Origin: Mucilaginibacter tundrae
GTDB taxonomy: Bacteria; Bacteroidota; Bacteroidia; Sphingobacteriales; Sphingobacteriaceae
DNA length: 64,000 nucleotides
Direction: 5' to 3'
Assembly (NCBI RefSeq): GCF_013408825.1
Contig: NZ_JACCBZ010000003.1
Span: forward strand, 186,001-250,000
The translations under genes were made by a program, and so were the position numbers. The notes beneath the pieces were generated by a model. It saw only the letters and a list, made by a program, of their open reading frames with translations. It did no database searches and was not told where the DNA came from. This document shows positions 32,811-41,911 of the stretch, one piece after another (position 1 is the first letter of the stretch; each line of letters starts with the position of its first letter).

Positions 32811-35765
32811 TTATTCAACAGTTATCTCATCAGCAAATATATAAGATGGGCTACCTTTAAATGGGTGCCAGTCGGGCAATGGACCATATTGCTTAGCGAT
32901 AACCTTAACATATCTTGTATGTGTATTTAAGTCGGCGGTAAATTCTTGTGTTTGTACAGTTAGATCCTTAACATCAACCTTTGTTTTTACGGTTGATAAC
33001 AATTTGTAATCTTTACCATCATCTGATACCCAATACTGTACATACTGCGGAAAAACAATCCATACGTTACTATCCTGTAATGTACCTAAGCTGATTTTGT
33101 TAATTGGTTTTACGGAACCGAAATCGAGTATTGCAACCAGATCAACTCCCTGATAACCCTGCCAATTACCCAAGCGCCAATCTGTTTTACCACGAATGCC
33201 ATTTATTAACGTTTCATTACCCTTATCAGCGTAATTGGGTAGATATGGATTAACAAGGGTCAATTTAATATCGCCTCTTATTTTTATAAAAGTTCCTTCA
33301 TTTACAAAGCTCGATTTACCATTCCTTATGGCTATTGCTTTAATAGTAGTCTTTTTTATAACAGGTATTGGAGCTGTATACAATTTTGAATTTATTGTTG
33401 GCATAGTACCATCGAGCGTATAATATATTTTGGCGCCTTTATCACCACATTTAATTATTGCATTAAATGGTTTTTTAAATGTTTTTGAAGGTGCGATGAT
33501 ATATGGATTAGCAACGATTATATCATCTGTAATTTTTGATGTAGGTTTAATTAATGCTTTATCATATACCCTGTTTGGCACTTTTCCTGTTGTAACCTTT
33601 AGTTTGCCGCCGTTATAAACTGTATTATAATCCAGATAAATTTTATTGTAAGCTGCATTATTCAATTTCATTCCCTCTATGTAAATATTGGAGTTGCTTA
33701 TGTCAGCATTCAGGTTTAATACAGTAAACTCTTTACCGTTCTCAAGGTGAATAATAGCTTTCCCAAAAAGCGGCATACCTATTTGAAATTGCTGTTGACC
33801 AGGCATAGTGTTATAAATACCTAGTGAACTAATTACATACCAAGCCGACATTTGTCCGCAATCCTCATTACCTGATAAACCATCAGGGTTTGGGCTATAT
33901 TGCTCGTTTAATATTTTATTTACGTAGTACTGAGTTTTGTATGGTGCATCTGTGTAATTGTATAGGTAAGCCATGTGATGGCTTGGTTCATCGCCATGCG
34001 CGTATTGCCCTATTAAGCCGGTGACATCAGGTTGTTGGTTGCCGGTGAGTTTTGAATTTGTGGTAAATAATTCATCAAGTTTATGCTCAAAGTTAGCCTT
34101 TCCACCTATTCGGCTTATCAAGCCTTCAACATCCTGCGGAACTAAAAAAGAATACTGCCAAGAGTTTCCTTCTGTATAATTACTATTAACCTCGGTTGGA
34201 TCGAAAGGCGTATACCAGGTACCATTTGTACGGGCTTGCATAAAGCCATTTTCGCTGTTATAAACATTTTTCCAATATTGTGCACGCTGAATAAATTCCT
34301 TATAATCATTTGGCTTGTTCATCATTTTCGACATTTGAGCTATACACCAATCATCTATCGCGTATTCCAGCGTTTTTGACACTGATTCCGCTTCATCATC
34401 TGATTGTACAGCACCTGTTTTGCGGTAACTTTCCAAACCAAATTGGTTTCGGTTAACGGCTGACTTCATGGCCCTTAAAGCCTCTTCGGCGTCAAAACCC
34501 CTTATTCCTTTCGCATAAGCATCAACAATAACCGGTATGGAGTGATTACCTACCATACAAAAGGTTTCATTAGAGGCTAATGGCCAAATCGGCAATAATC
34601 CTCCTTGCTCGTACATCGCTAAAAAAGATCTAACAAAGTCCTGTGTGCGTTTACGATCGATTAGATTAAACAATGGATCTTCAGCGCGATAAGTGTCCCA
34701 TAAAGAGAATACAGTATAATAATTAAACCCTTTAGCGGTGTGAATCTTTTGATCCATTCCACGGTATTGTCCGTCAACATCATTATAAACATTAGGTGCC
34801 AGCATACAATGATATAAAGCAGTATAAAATGTAACCTGCTTATCATGTGCTTTTTCTGCAGATGGACTACCACCCGATACTTCAATTTTTGAAAGTTCTT
34901 TATTCCATGCGACCTTAGCATCCTTTTGAACTTTATTGAAATCAAATCCCGGTACTTCGGAATCCAAATTCTTTAAAGCCCCTTCAGCACTGACTGATGA
35001 AATACCAACTTTGGTAATTACTTCGCCTGGATTATCGAAACGGATAAACATTTTTACATTTTTACCCTGAACTTTAGTTTTTCCGCCTTGTAATTGGTCA
35101 TCCGATGCTATTCCATAAGTTCTAAATGGTTTGGAGAATTTAGCATAGAAATAAACAGATTGATCATCTGCCCAGCTTTTTGAGCGACGATAACCACGAA
35201 TTTCGTGATTGCTAACAACCTCTATCCATGAGTCTAAAACTTCATCACGGTCTTGCAGATCAATAATAACATTCCCATCTTTTGCAGAAGGTGGATAGGT
35301 ATAACGATGAACGCCTACACGTGTAGTAGCAGTTAGTTCAACTCCAATATTGTATTTATCTAATAAGGTTTTATAATAGCCGGGGGTAGCGCTTTCATTT
35401 TTCTTTTTAAAACCGGATTCATAATCTTCTCTTTTGAATTTAGCCTCGCCAACAGTGGGCATAAATAATATATCGCAATAATCAGGGATACCGGTTCCAC
35501 TTAAATGTGTATGCGAAAAGCCATAAACAACAGTATCTGTATAATAATATCCTGAACAACCATCCCAGCCATCATAACGTGTATCGGGGCTTAATTGAAC
35601 CATGCCAAAAGGCATAACCGCACCCGGATAAGTATGACCATGACCTCCAGTACCTATAAATGGGTTAACTAATTTGGTATAATCTTTTGTTACTTGTGCT
35701 GATGCCGGTAAGATTAAAGCAACAGACAACCCTACGAGCAAGAAGCCGCGGAATAATGTTTTCAT
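32811..35765 (-). CDS. GH92 family alpha-mannosidase with C-terminal CHB and discoidin-like modules
   Basis: A 984-aa secreted exo-mannosidase with a signal peptide (cut after SAQ near 24). The GH92 core begins LVNPFIGTGGHGHTYPGA and has DTRYDGWDGCSGYY, GGLLPIWPLASNETFCMVGNHSIPV, YAIDDWCIAQM, GNSWQYSF, QYAHGDEPSHHMAYLYN and GNEDCGQMSAWYVISSLG; the acidic residues needed for Ca2+-assisted inversion lie in these blocks. After about 760 comes a chitobiase-like domain (AKIYYTLDGTMPT) and then an F5/8 (discoidin)-like sugar-binding module near 840-984. It would trim terminal mannose from N-glycans or mannan. No SusC/D pair is close by, so it is not in a full polysaccharide utilisation locus here. 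Confidence 0.95.
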   Translation of the reverse strand: MKTLFRGFLLVGLSVALILPASAQVTKDYTKLVNPFIGTGGHGHTYPGAVMPFGMVQLSPDTRYDGWDGCSGYYYTDTVVYGFSHTHLSGTGIPDYCDILFMPTVGEAKFKREDYESGFKKKNESATPGYYKTLLDKYNIGVELTATTRVGVHRYTYPPSAKDGNVIIDLQDRDEVLDSWIEVVSNHEIRGYRRSKSWADDQSVYFYAKFSKPFRTYGIASDDQLQGGKTKVQGKNVKMFIRFDNPGEVITKVGISSVSAEGALKNLDSEVPGFDFNKVQKDAKVAWNKELSKIEVSGGSPSAEKAHDKQVTFYTALYHCMLAPNVYNDVDGQYRGMDQKIHTAKGFNYYTVFSLWDTYRAEDPLFNLIDRKRTQDFVRSFLAMYEQGGLLPIWPLASNETFCMVGNHSIPVIVDAYAKGIRGFDAEEALRAMKSAVNRNQFGLESYRKTGAVQSDDEAESVSKTLEYAIDDWCIAQMSKMMNKPNDYKEFIQRAQYWKNVYNSENGFMQARTNGTWYTPFDPTEVNSNYTEGNSWQYSFLVPQDVEGLISRIGGKANFEHKLDELFTTNSKLTGNQQPDVTGLIGQYAHGDEPSHHMAYLYNYTDAPYKTQYYVNKILNEQYSPNPDGLSGNEDCGQMSAWYVISSLGIYNTMPGQQQFQIGMPLFGKAIIHLENGKEFTVLNLNADISNSNIYIEGMKLNNAAYNKIYLDYNTVYNGGKLKVTTGKVPNRVYDKALIKPTSKITDDIIVANPYIIAPSKTFKKPFNAIIKCGDKGAKIYYTLDGTMPTINSKLYTAPIPVIKKTTIKAIAIRNGKSSFVNEGTFIKIRGDIKLTLVNPYLPNYADKGNETLINGIRGKTDWRLGNWQGYQGVDLVAILDFGSVKPINKISLGTLQDSNVWIVFPQYVQYWVSDDGKDYKLLSTVKTKVDVKDLTVQTQEFTADLNTHTRYVKVIAKQYGPLPDWHPFKGSPSYIFADEITVE

Positions 35766-35854
35766 ATATGAGATTAATAAATTCGGAGGGCAAGTTAACG
35801 TTTTAGCAAACTAAATTAAAAATCTTTTTAAAAAAATTTAAAAAGTTCTTCGAC

Positions 35855-36631
35855 TTATTTAATCTGAAATTCATCTGCATCTTGTAAAAATGGAAGTGCA
35901 CGACGTGTTTTTTCCGGATCATCTCCACTAATAGTGAAAGTGTACAAATCTTCCTCGTCTCGTTTGTAATAAATAACATCACCCATCGGGCTTATGCAAG
36001 TGGAGTCACCTGAGTGGTATACTTCGTTTCCGTCGTGCCCGACCCTATTTACACCGATAACATAAGCCTGATTTTCAACTGCGCGGGCAGGAATTAACGT
36101 ACGCCAATGCAATGCGCGTCTTTCTGGCCAATTAGCTACAATAATTAACAAATCGTATTCCTCATTCACATTCCGCATCCAAACTGGGAAACGTAGATCG
36201 TAACAGATCATAGGGCATATTTTCCAGCCCTTCAACTCTACTATAAGCTTTTTATCGCCGGATGTGTATGTTTCATGTTCCTTACCTAAAGCAAATAAAT
36301 GGCGCTTATCATAATGCTCATGCGTGCCGTCTGGTCGCATCCAAATCAGGCGATTATAATAATTGTTATTTTCTTTAATAATGATACTTCCTGTTACCAC
36401 GCAATTGTACTGATTAGCAGTTTTTTGCATCCATTGCATGGTTTTACCACCCATTGACTCGGCAAGGCTTGCAGCATTCATACTAAACCCCGTATTAAAC
36501 ATTTCGGGAAGGATGATTAATTCAGTCTTTTCGCGGATGCCGGATAGGCGCAGTGATATATTTTGCAGATTTTTATCCGTATTTTCCCAAAAAAGGTATC
36601 CCTGAAAGATGGTAATTTTTAGATTATCCAT
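35855..36631 (-). CDS. Omega-amidase-type nitrilase family amidohydrolase
   Basis: A 258-aa carbon-nitrogen hydrolase with the Glu-Lys-Cys triad at E43 (ILPEMFNTGFS), K109 (YDKRHLFALGKE) and C143 (ICYDLRFPVW). The FNTGFS and HLFALG wording is that of the YafV/Nit2 omega-amidase group, which hydrolyses alpha-ketoglutaramate and alpha-ketosuccinamate. The gene lies 116 bases after the methionine aminotransferase gene on the same strand. Aminotransferases of that kind use glutamine and make exactly such amides, so the pair forms a methionine-salvage step. Confidence 0.9.
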   Translation of the reverse strand: MDNLKITIFQGYLFWENTDKNLQNISLRLSGIREKTELIILPEMFNTGFSMNAASLAESMGGKTMQWMQKTANQYNCVVTGSIIIKENNNYYNRLIWMRPDGTHEHYDKRHLFALGKEHETYTSGDKKLIVELKGWKICPMICYDLRFPVWMRNVNEEYDLLIIVANWPERRALHWRTLIPARAVENQAYVIGVNRVGHDGNEVYHSGDSTCISPMGDVIYYKRDEEDLYTFTISGDDPEKTRRALPFLQDADEFQIK

Positions 36632-36747
36632 TTAGTTTGTTTTCATGGCCTAAAGCCATTGTTTCAGCCAAAACAGTTCGGTAGATATACAAATATAAGT
36701 TTAGCCTTTTAATATTTATACTATTCGTTAAATAGTATAAACTAAAA

Positions 36748-37893
36748 CTAAACGTTTATTAATCTATCAACGGCTTTATCAAGAGTTTCTTGCCTTTTTG
36801 CGAAACAAAACCTCAAAACATGATGATTTGTACCTTTATTATAAAACGCGGAAGTTGGTATAGCAGCTATACCAAACTCTTTTGCTAAACGTATAGAAAA
36901 GTCGGCATCACGCTCATCTGTAATGTGATTATAGGTTACAGATTGAAAGTATGAGCCATAACAAGGCAGCAATTTAAAACGGGTTTGTTCTATACCATTT
37001 CTAAAATGATCTCTTTTTTGCTGAAAGAATTCTGGTAAGCCTAAATAAACTTGTTCATTCTTTAAATATTCGGCAATACCATATTGTGCAGGTGTATTTA
37101 CACTAAAAACCAAAAACTGATGTATTTTCCTGAACTCTTGCATAAGGTGTGCCGGGGCAAGGCAATAACCAATTTTCCATCCTGTGGCATGGCATAATTT
37201 ACCGAATGAAGCCACAATAAAACTGCGCTGTTGTAATTCCGGGTAACGGGCCATGCTTTGGTGGGTTTTACCGTCATAAATCAAATGCTCATAAACCTCA
37301 TCGCTCAAAATATAAATATCCTGATCTTTTACTAAAGCACTTAATTCCTCGATATCCTGTTGATGCAAAATGGTGGCTGTAGGATTATGCGGCGAATTAA
37401 GAATGATCATTTTAGTACGATTAGTGATCAGCTTTTTCACCATATCCCAGGCGATACGATAATTTGGCGGCTCCAATTCTAATGATTTCACCACGCCTCC
37501 CATTAATTTTATAGCGGGTGCATAACAGTCAAACGCCGGTTCAAAAATAATCACTTCATCATTAGGATGAATGATAGCGCTTATTGCAGTAAATATGGCT
37601 TGTGTACCACCTGCCGTTATAGTTATTTCTGTATCTGGATTGTAAATTGCGCCATATAGTTTCTCAGTTTTATAAGCTATCTGTTCTCGCAATGCCATCA
37701 CCCCTGCCATTGGTGCATATTGGTTATGGCCACTTTTCATGGCATTATTAACCAGCTCAACCAAATATGGGTCACAATCGTAATCAGGAAATCCTTGCGA
37801 CAAATTAATAGCACCAACTTCGGCTGCCAAAGCCGACATTGTAGTAAAAATAGTAGTTCCCGTTTGGGGGAGTTTAGATGTTAAGGGCCTCAT
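36748..37893 (-). CDS. PLP-dependent methionine aminotransferase (YbdL/KAT type)
   Basis: A 381-aa class I aminotransferase. The N-terminus has INLSQGFPDYDCDP, substrate and PLP contacts are in AGGTQAIFTAISAIIHPNDEVIIFEPAFDCYAP and LNSPHNPTAT, ILSDEVYEHLIYDG carries the PLP-contacting Asp and Tyr, and the Schiff-base Lys is in VASFGKLCHATGWKIGYC. It is closest to the methionine (KMTB) and kynurenine aminotransferases. Together with the omega-amidase downstream it would re-aminate ketomethylthiobutyrate from Gln. Other amino acid specificities cannot be excluded. Confidence 0.9.
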   Translation of the reverse strand: MRPLTSKLPQTGTTIFTTMSALAAEVGAINLSQGFPDYDCDPYLVELVNNAMKSGHNQYAPMAGVMALREQIAYKTEKLYGAIYNPDTEITITAGGTQAIFTAISAIIHPNDEVIIFEPAFDCYAPAIKLMGGVVKSLELEPPNYRIAWDMVKKLITNRTKMIILNSPHNPTATILHQQDIEELSALVKDQDIYILSDEVYEHLIYDGKTHQSMARYPELQQRSFIVASFGKLCHATGWKIGYCLAPAHLMQEFRKIHQFLVFSVNTPAQYGIAEYLKNEQVYLGLPEFFQQKRDHFRNGIEQTRFKLLPCYGSYFQSVTYNHITDERDADFSIRLAKEFGIAAIPTSAFYNKGTNHHVLRFCFAKRQETLDKAVDRLINV

Positions 37894-38037
37894 ATAAGGG
37901 GCTAAAATAATTAAAAACTAATAAAATTAGCCAAAAGGTTTTACACATGATGTGGAAAGGATTTTAAAACAATCATCAAAATATCACCTTTCGGCTTTAA
38001 ACTTCCACCTTTCACCGCTATTAATTAACTTCGTAAC

Positions 38038-39009
38038 ATGAAGCTTGAAAAATACCTTTTTGCAATTGTTATCATCTGCTCCTTTTCATCATGCAAGCCT
38101 AAAACCAAAAACAATATACCTGTTGTTGGTTTTGTTGATGCTTTTGAAGATGCTACTATTTCTCAAGCACGTACAGGCTTTGTAGCAGCCTTAAAAGACA
38201 GCGGATTTAGCGAAGACAAGCAAAATATAAAAATTGAATATCGCAATGCGCAAGGTGATATCCCCACCCTAACGCAAATAGTAAACTATTTTGTATCGGA
38301 ACCTGTAGATTTACTGGCCACCTGTACCACATTATCATCAGTTACAGCGGTTCAAAAAACAAAAACCATCCCGATTTTCGAAATGGTTTCGCCAACTCCC
38401 GCACGCATGAATGTTTTGGATGCCAATGGCAAAGCACCTGCAAACCTATTTGGGGCTGTTGAAGATCTGCAATATATTGATACTTCATTCTCTGTAATCC
38501 CAACAGTATTAAAGCCTAAAGGGCACAAATTGGTTATTGGTATGATCTATAATCAAAGTGAACCTCAATCGGCCGATGCAATGCAGTATATAAAAGCTTT
38601 GTCCCAAAAGTTTAATATTACACTTATCGCGCTACCGTTAAATTCATCTGCCGATGCGCAATTGGTAACGCAATCGCTGTTGAGTAAAGATATCGATGCT
38701 TTTTTTGCTAACCCGGATAATACAGTTTTCGCATCCTTCGAAACAATAAAAAAGAATTGCGATGAAAAAAATGTACCGATATTCACCAGTGAAGCTGGTT
38801 TAGTAAAGCGCGGTGCGGTAATGGCATTTGGCGCCGATATTTATCAATGGGGATACCAGGCGGGTGAGCAAGCTGCTCAATATCTAAAAACACACAGTAC
38901 CGCTGGATTAAAACCAGAAATGGTTAAAATAAGAAAACGTGTCTACAACCCCGAAATGGTTAAAAAATACAATATTACTCTGCCCCCTAATTTTGAAGTA
39001 GTTAAATAA
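38038..39009 (+). CDS. ABC importer substrate-binding lipoprotein (TrpX/ABC_sub_bind type)
   Basis: A 323-aa periplasmic binding lipoprotein (signal with FSSC, Cys at 19) of the ABC_sub_bind family. Seen are VVGFVDAFEDATISQARTGFVAALKDSGF, CTTLSSVTAVQKTKTIPIFEMVSPTP, IGMIYNQSEP, IDAFFANPDNTVFASFETI and GAVMAFGADIYQWGYQAGEQAAQYL. Similar proteins bind aromatic amino acids in other phyla, but the ligand here is not settled. The permease gene starts on the base after its stop. It is the first gene of a three-gene importer. Confidence 0.88.
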   Translation: MKLEKYLFAIVIICSFSSCKPKTKNNIPVVGFVDAFEDATISQARTGFVAALKDSGFSEDKQNIKIEYRNAQGDIPTLTQIVNYFVSEPVDLLATCTTLSSVTAVQKTKTIPIFEMVSPTPARMNVLDANGKAPANLFGAVEDLQYIDTSFSVIPTVLKPKGHKLVIGMIYNQSEPQSADAMQYIKALSQKFNITLIALPLNSSADAQLVTQSLLSKDIDAFFANPDNTVFASFETIKKNCDEKNVPIFTSEAGLVKRGAVMAFGADIYQWGYQAGEQAAQYLKTHSTAGLKPEMVKIRKRVYNPEMVKKYNITLPPNFEVVK

Positions 39010-39879
39010 ATGGATTTTTACCTTACCGCTTTATTACAAGGGCTTTGCTTTTCAGGAATTGCTTTGGGGATCTATATATCGATGAAGATATTTAATATAC
39101 CCGATATCACAACCGATGGCAGCTATACCTTGGGCGGAGGTTTTACCGGGGTGTTATTACTAAATAACCAACCAAGTTATATCATTTTACCTGCGGTAAT
39201 TTTAGCCGGTGCTATTGCAGGTGCTTTAACGGGCATCATCCATACCAAGCTTAAAATAAACGCGCTGCTTGCAGGCATTTTAGTAATGACGGCACTGTAT
39301 TCAATCAATTTAACGTTGATGGGGCGTTCAAATTTACCATTGAATGCATTGCCAACGATATTTAGCTTAGTAAACCTGGCAAGTAATACAAATCAAAACA
39401 CACTATTCATACTACTTCTTTTTGTGCTAATAATCACCCTGCTTATTGGCTACTTACTTAAAACCGACTTCGGTATTGCAATGCGGGCCACCGGAAACAG
39501 CGAAACCATGATAAGGGCGCTAGGTGTAAACACGGATCGTATGAAAATTACAGGGTTAGCCATTGCCAATGCTTTAACTGCCGTAAGTGGTTATTTAATG
39601 ACACAATACCAGGGCTTTGCAGATATTAGTATGGGTATAGGTATAGTAATAATTGGTTTGGGCTCGGTAATTATAGCCGAAGCATTCATAAACTGGTTTA
39701 AGGTCACTTCTGTATGGATTAGTCTTTTGCTAGTGCTTTCAGGCGCTATTATATTCCAGTTTGTTTTGGCCTTTACGCTGAGTATTGGTATTGACGCCAC
39801 GCTTTTAAAGCTCGTAACGGCCGTATTTGTGTTGCTGATCGTAAGTTTACCCCGTTTATCCTTTAACAGATCAGCATGA
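39010..39879 (+). CDS. ABC importer permease (BPD_transp_2 type)
   Basis: A 289-aa inner-membrane permease with about eight hydrophobic segments. Typical pieces are FNIPDITTDGSYTLGGG, TGIIHTKLKINALLAGILVMTALYSINL and the EAA-like loop TDFGIAMRATGNSETMIRALGVNTDRMKI before GLAIANALTAVSGYLMTQYQGFADISMGIGIVIIGLGSVIIAE. It follows the binding protein without a gap and overlaps the ATPase gene by 4 bases, so the three proteins are made together. Confidence 0.9.
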   Translation: MDFYLTALLQGLCFSGIALGIYISMKIFNIPDITTDGSYTLGGGFTGVLLLNNQPSYIILPAVILAGAIAGALTGIIHTKLKINALLAGILVMTALYSINLTLMGRSNLPLNALPTIFSLVNLASNTNQNTLFILLLFVLIITLLIGYLLKTDFGIAMRATGNSETMIRALGVNTDRMKITGLAIANALTAVSGYLMTQYQGFADISMGIGIVIIGLGSVIIAEAFINWFKVTSVWISLLLVLSGAIIFQFVLAFTLSIGIDATLLKLVTAVFVLLIVSLPRLSFNRSA

Positions 39880-40625
39880 TAGAGATAAACCAAATTCATA
39901 AAGTTTTTAATAAAGGCAAAGCCAATCAGGTTGATGCTATAAACGGTATTGACCTAAAAACAAACGATGGTGAGTTTTTAGTGATCGTAGGCTCAAACGG
40001 ATCAGGCAAAACCACTTTGTTAAACCTTGTCGCAGGGAGCGTTCTTCCATCTTCGGGAACAATCAATATTGATGGCAACGATGTGACCAACCTACCCGAT
40101 CATAAACGTAGCCAATGGATAGCGCGCGTTTTTCAGAACCCGGTAAGCGGTACAGCGTCCGATCTTAGTATAATAGATAACTTCCGTTTGGCGGCCATTC
40201 GCACCAAGCCAAAAGGCTTATCAGTCGGGGTTGATGATACTTTTAAAAAGCTGGTGAAAGATAAAATAGCAACTTTGGGAATGGGCCTGGAAAATAAGAC
40301 AGAGCAACCAATAGGTACATTATCAGGCGGGCAACGACAGGCATTGACATTGTTGATGAGTATTATGGACAGTTGTAAGGTTCTATTACTAGACGAACCA
40401 ACTGCTGCGCTTGATCCGCGTTCAGCAGAAATTGTGATGAAAACCGCGGATAAGCTCATTAAAGATTTTCAGCTAACCGCCATACTCATTACTCATAATC
40501 TAAAAGATGCTTATAATTATGGTAACCGGATTATACAGATGAGAGAAGGAATTATTGTTAAAGATCTTAATACCGAAAAGAAGGCTGAACTAAAGCAAAA
40601 TGATCTTTATAATTGGTTTGGATAG
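39876..40625 (+). CDS. ABC importer ATP-binding protein
   Basis: A 249-aa ABC ATPase with Walker A in VGSNGSGKTTLLNLVAG, the Q-loop in ARVFQNPVSGTASDLSIIDNF, the signature LSGGQRQALTLLMS, Walker B KVLLLDEPTAALD and the H-loop LITHNLKDAYNYGNRII. Start ATG overlaps the permease stop (ATGA). It powers uptake of an as yet unknown solute with the two upstream proteins. Confidence 0.92.
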   Translation: MIEINQIHKVFNKGKANQVDAINGIDLKTNDGEFLVIVGSNGSGKTTLLNLVAGSVLPSSGTINIDGNDVTNLPDHKRSQWIARVFQNPVSGTASDLSIIDNFRLAAIRTKPKGLSVGVDDTFKKLVKDKIATLGMGLENKTEQPIGTLSGGQRQALTLLMSIMDSCKVLLLDEPTAALDPRSAEIVMKTADKLIKDFQLTAILITHNLKDAYNYGNRIIQMREGIIVKDLNTEKKAELKQNDLYNWFG

Positions 40626-40669
40626 CAGTCAACATCTTTTGGCAAAGTAATTGTATTCGGTATTGTACT

Positions 40670-40918
40670 ATGAAGAACAATGAATTTCAATATATAACTG
40701 ATGCCTATCAATTAGTGCAAGGCGCGAAAATAAAAGGCAAAAAACAAGAAGAGATTTTTGAACTCGGCGCATACGACCCAAACAAAAGAGGTTATACTGT
40801 ATACCCATTTGAAGAAGGCGTTAAGTTTGACGATTTCAGCGTCTTAATGTCTGAAAAAGAGCTAATGAATAATTACCTGATAGAGAACCTTAAGGTAACC
40901 AATCCAATTGCAGCTTAG
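40670..40918 (+). CDS. Small conserved-looking protein of unknown function
   Basis: An 82-aa soluble protein, MKNNEFQYITDAYQLVQGAK to NLKVTNPIAA. I start it at this ATG; the longer open frame (from a GTG overlapping the ATPase stop) adds an unlikely Trp/Cys-rich prefix. The acidic and aromatic content (GYTVYPFEEGVKFDDFSVLMSEKELMNNY) suggests a folded domain. It may be read with the ABC operon, 44 bases away, but no functional link is seen. Confidence 0.6.
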   Translation: MKNNEFQYITDAYQLVQGAKIKGKKQEEIFELGAYDPNKRGYTVYPFEEGVKFDDFSVLMSEKELMNNYLIENLKVTNPIAA

Positions 40919-41229
40919 TACAGCCTTTTTTTATTTCGTCCATGCGGGCTTATAAATCTTTAGCATTGTAAGCCTAACCTCATGTTTCCTTGTGTTTTTT
41001 GTAGAATCACATTTTAAGTGTATTTTTGTAAAAAATAAAAGAAATGCTACTTCTAAATTCATTCTGCAAAAATTATAAGCGACCGATGATGGTATCGCTG
41101 CAGAAGAGGTATGTATTTGTTCAACCCTTCTCTAGTCCTGTTTAATACAATCATACAGCGACGATTTTCACGTTACACATTATTTAATACCCTGAGCAGC
41201 GCAATGCCGTCAGGAAATACATAAAAATC
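40919..41229. other. Intergenic stretch of 311 bases with no recognised feature
   Basis: A 33-codon frame starts at 41044 (MLLLNSFCKNYKRP) but has no family resemblance, no good start context and mixed composition. No tRNA, terminator or known riboswitch class was recognised. The 3' portion probably holds the promoter of the TPR gene. Confidence 0.35.
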
Positions 41230-41751
41230 ATGGACACATATTATACTATTGAAGAAAAATACCTACAAGCTGTTGATGAGATAAACTATGGCGAAAACCC
41301 TAAAGGCTTAAAATTACTGAATGAAATCATCAATAACGACCCTTTACATGCCCGCGCTCATTACCAACTAGGAAAAATATTTTATTACGAAATAAAGGAT
41401 TACCAAGCCGCAGGCTATCATTTTAAAACTTGTGCAGAATTGGAACCATCATTTCCTGATGTATATCATCACTATCTGCATTTAATTGTTTTTTTAAATA
41501 TGGATAAAAAGGTAAACGAAGTTGCAGCAAAAGCCTTAACTATTGCGGGAGTAAGTGCAGCATCTATACATAATCTTTTGGGCTTATATGCTGAGAAGAA
41601 CAAAAACTGGGCGGTTGCTATAAATGAATACCAAAGTGCATTTATTGAAGTGATAGACAAAAAACACCAGGAAGATATTGAAACCAGCATTGAACGTGTG
41701 AAGCAAAAAATGCAACACAACAGCAGTTACCGGTATTATTTAGCTGATTAA
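41230..41751 (+). CDS. TPR-containing protein
   Basis: A 173-aa protein with about three tetratricopeptide-like helix pairs: LKLLNEIINNDPLHARAHYQLGKIFYYEIKDYQAAGYHFKTCAELEPSFPDVYHHY, then SAASIHNLLGLYAEKNKNWAVAINEYQSAFIEV. It has no signal peptide and no enzymatic domain, so it is probably a protein-interaction scaffold in the cytoplasm. Single gene with its own terminator. Confidence 0.82.
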   Translation: MDTYYTIEEKYLQAVDEINYGENPKGLKLLNEIINNDPLHARAHYQLGKIFYYEIKDYQAAGYHFKTCAELEPSFPDVYHHYLHLIVFLNMDKKVNEVAAKALTIAGVSAASIHNLLGLYAEKNKNWAVAINEYQSAFIEVIDKKHQEDIETSIERVKQKMQHNSSYRYYLAD

Positions 41752-41754
41752 TTT

Positions 41755-41781
41755 AAAGCCACTGGTAATAACAGTGGCTTT
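41755..41781 (+). terminator. Terminator after the TPR gene
   Basis: Arms AAAGCCACTG and CAGTGGCTTT around seven bases, followed by TTTT. Confidence 0.9.
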
Positions 41782-41911
41782 TTTGTTTGTACCCTTAGTA
41801 CTACGAAAGAAAATTATAGGACAATCAATAAAGTGATATAAATCAGTAATTAATACCATTAATAGCACTATTATTACCATTACAAACAGCACTTTTGATG
41901 TAAATTTGTAT

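Noticed and set aside
41044..41145. A 33-codon frame upstream of the TPR gene (MLLLNSFCKNYKRP)
   Set aside because: Composition looks random, with no promoter or start signal; listed only as part of the empty stretch.
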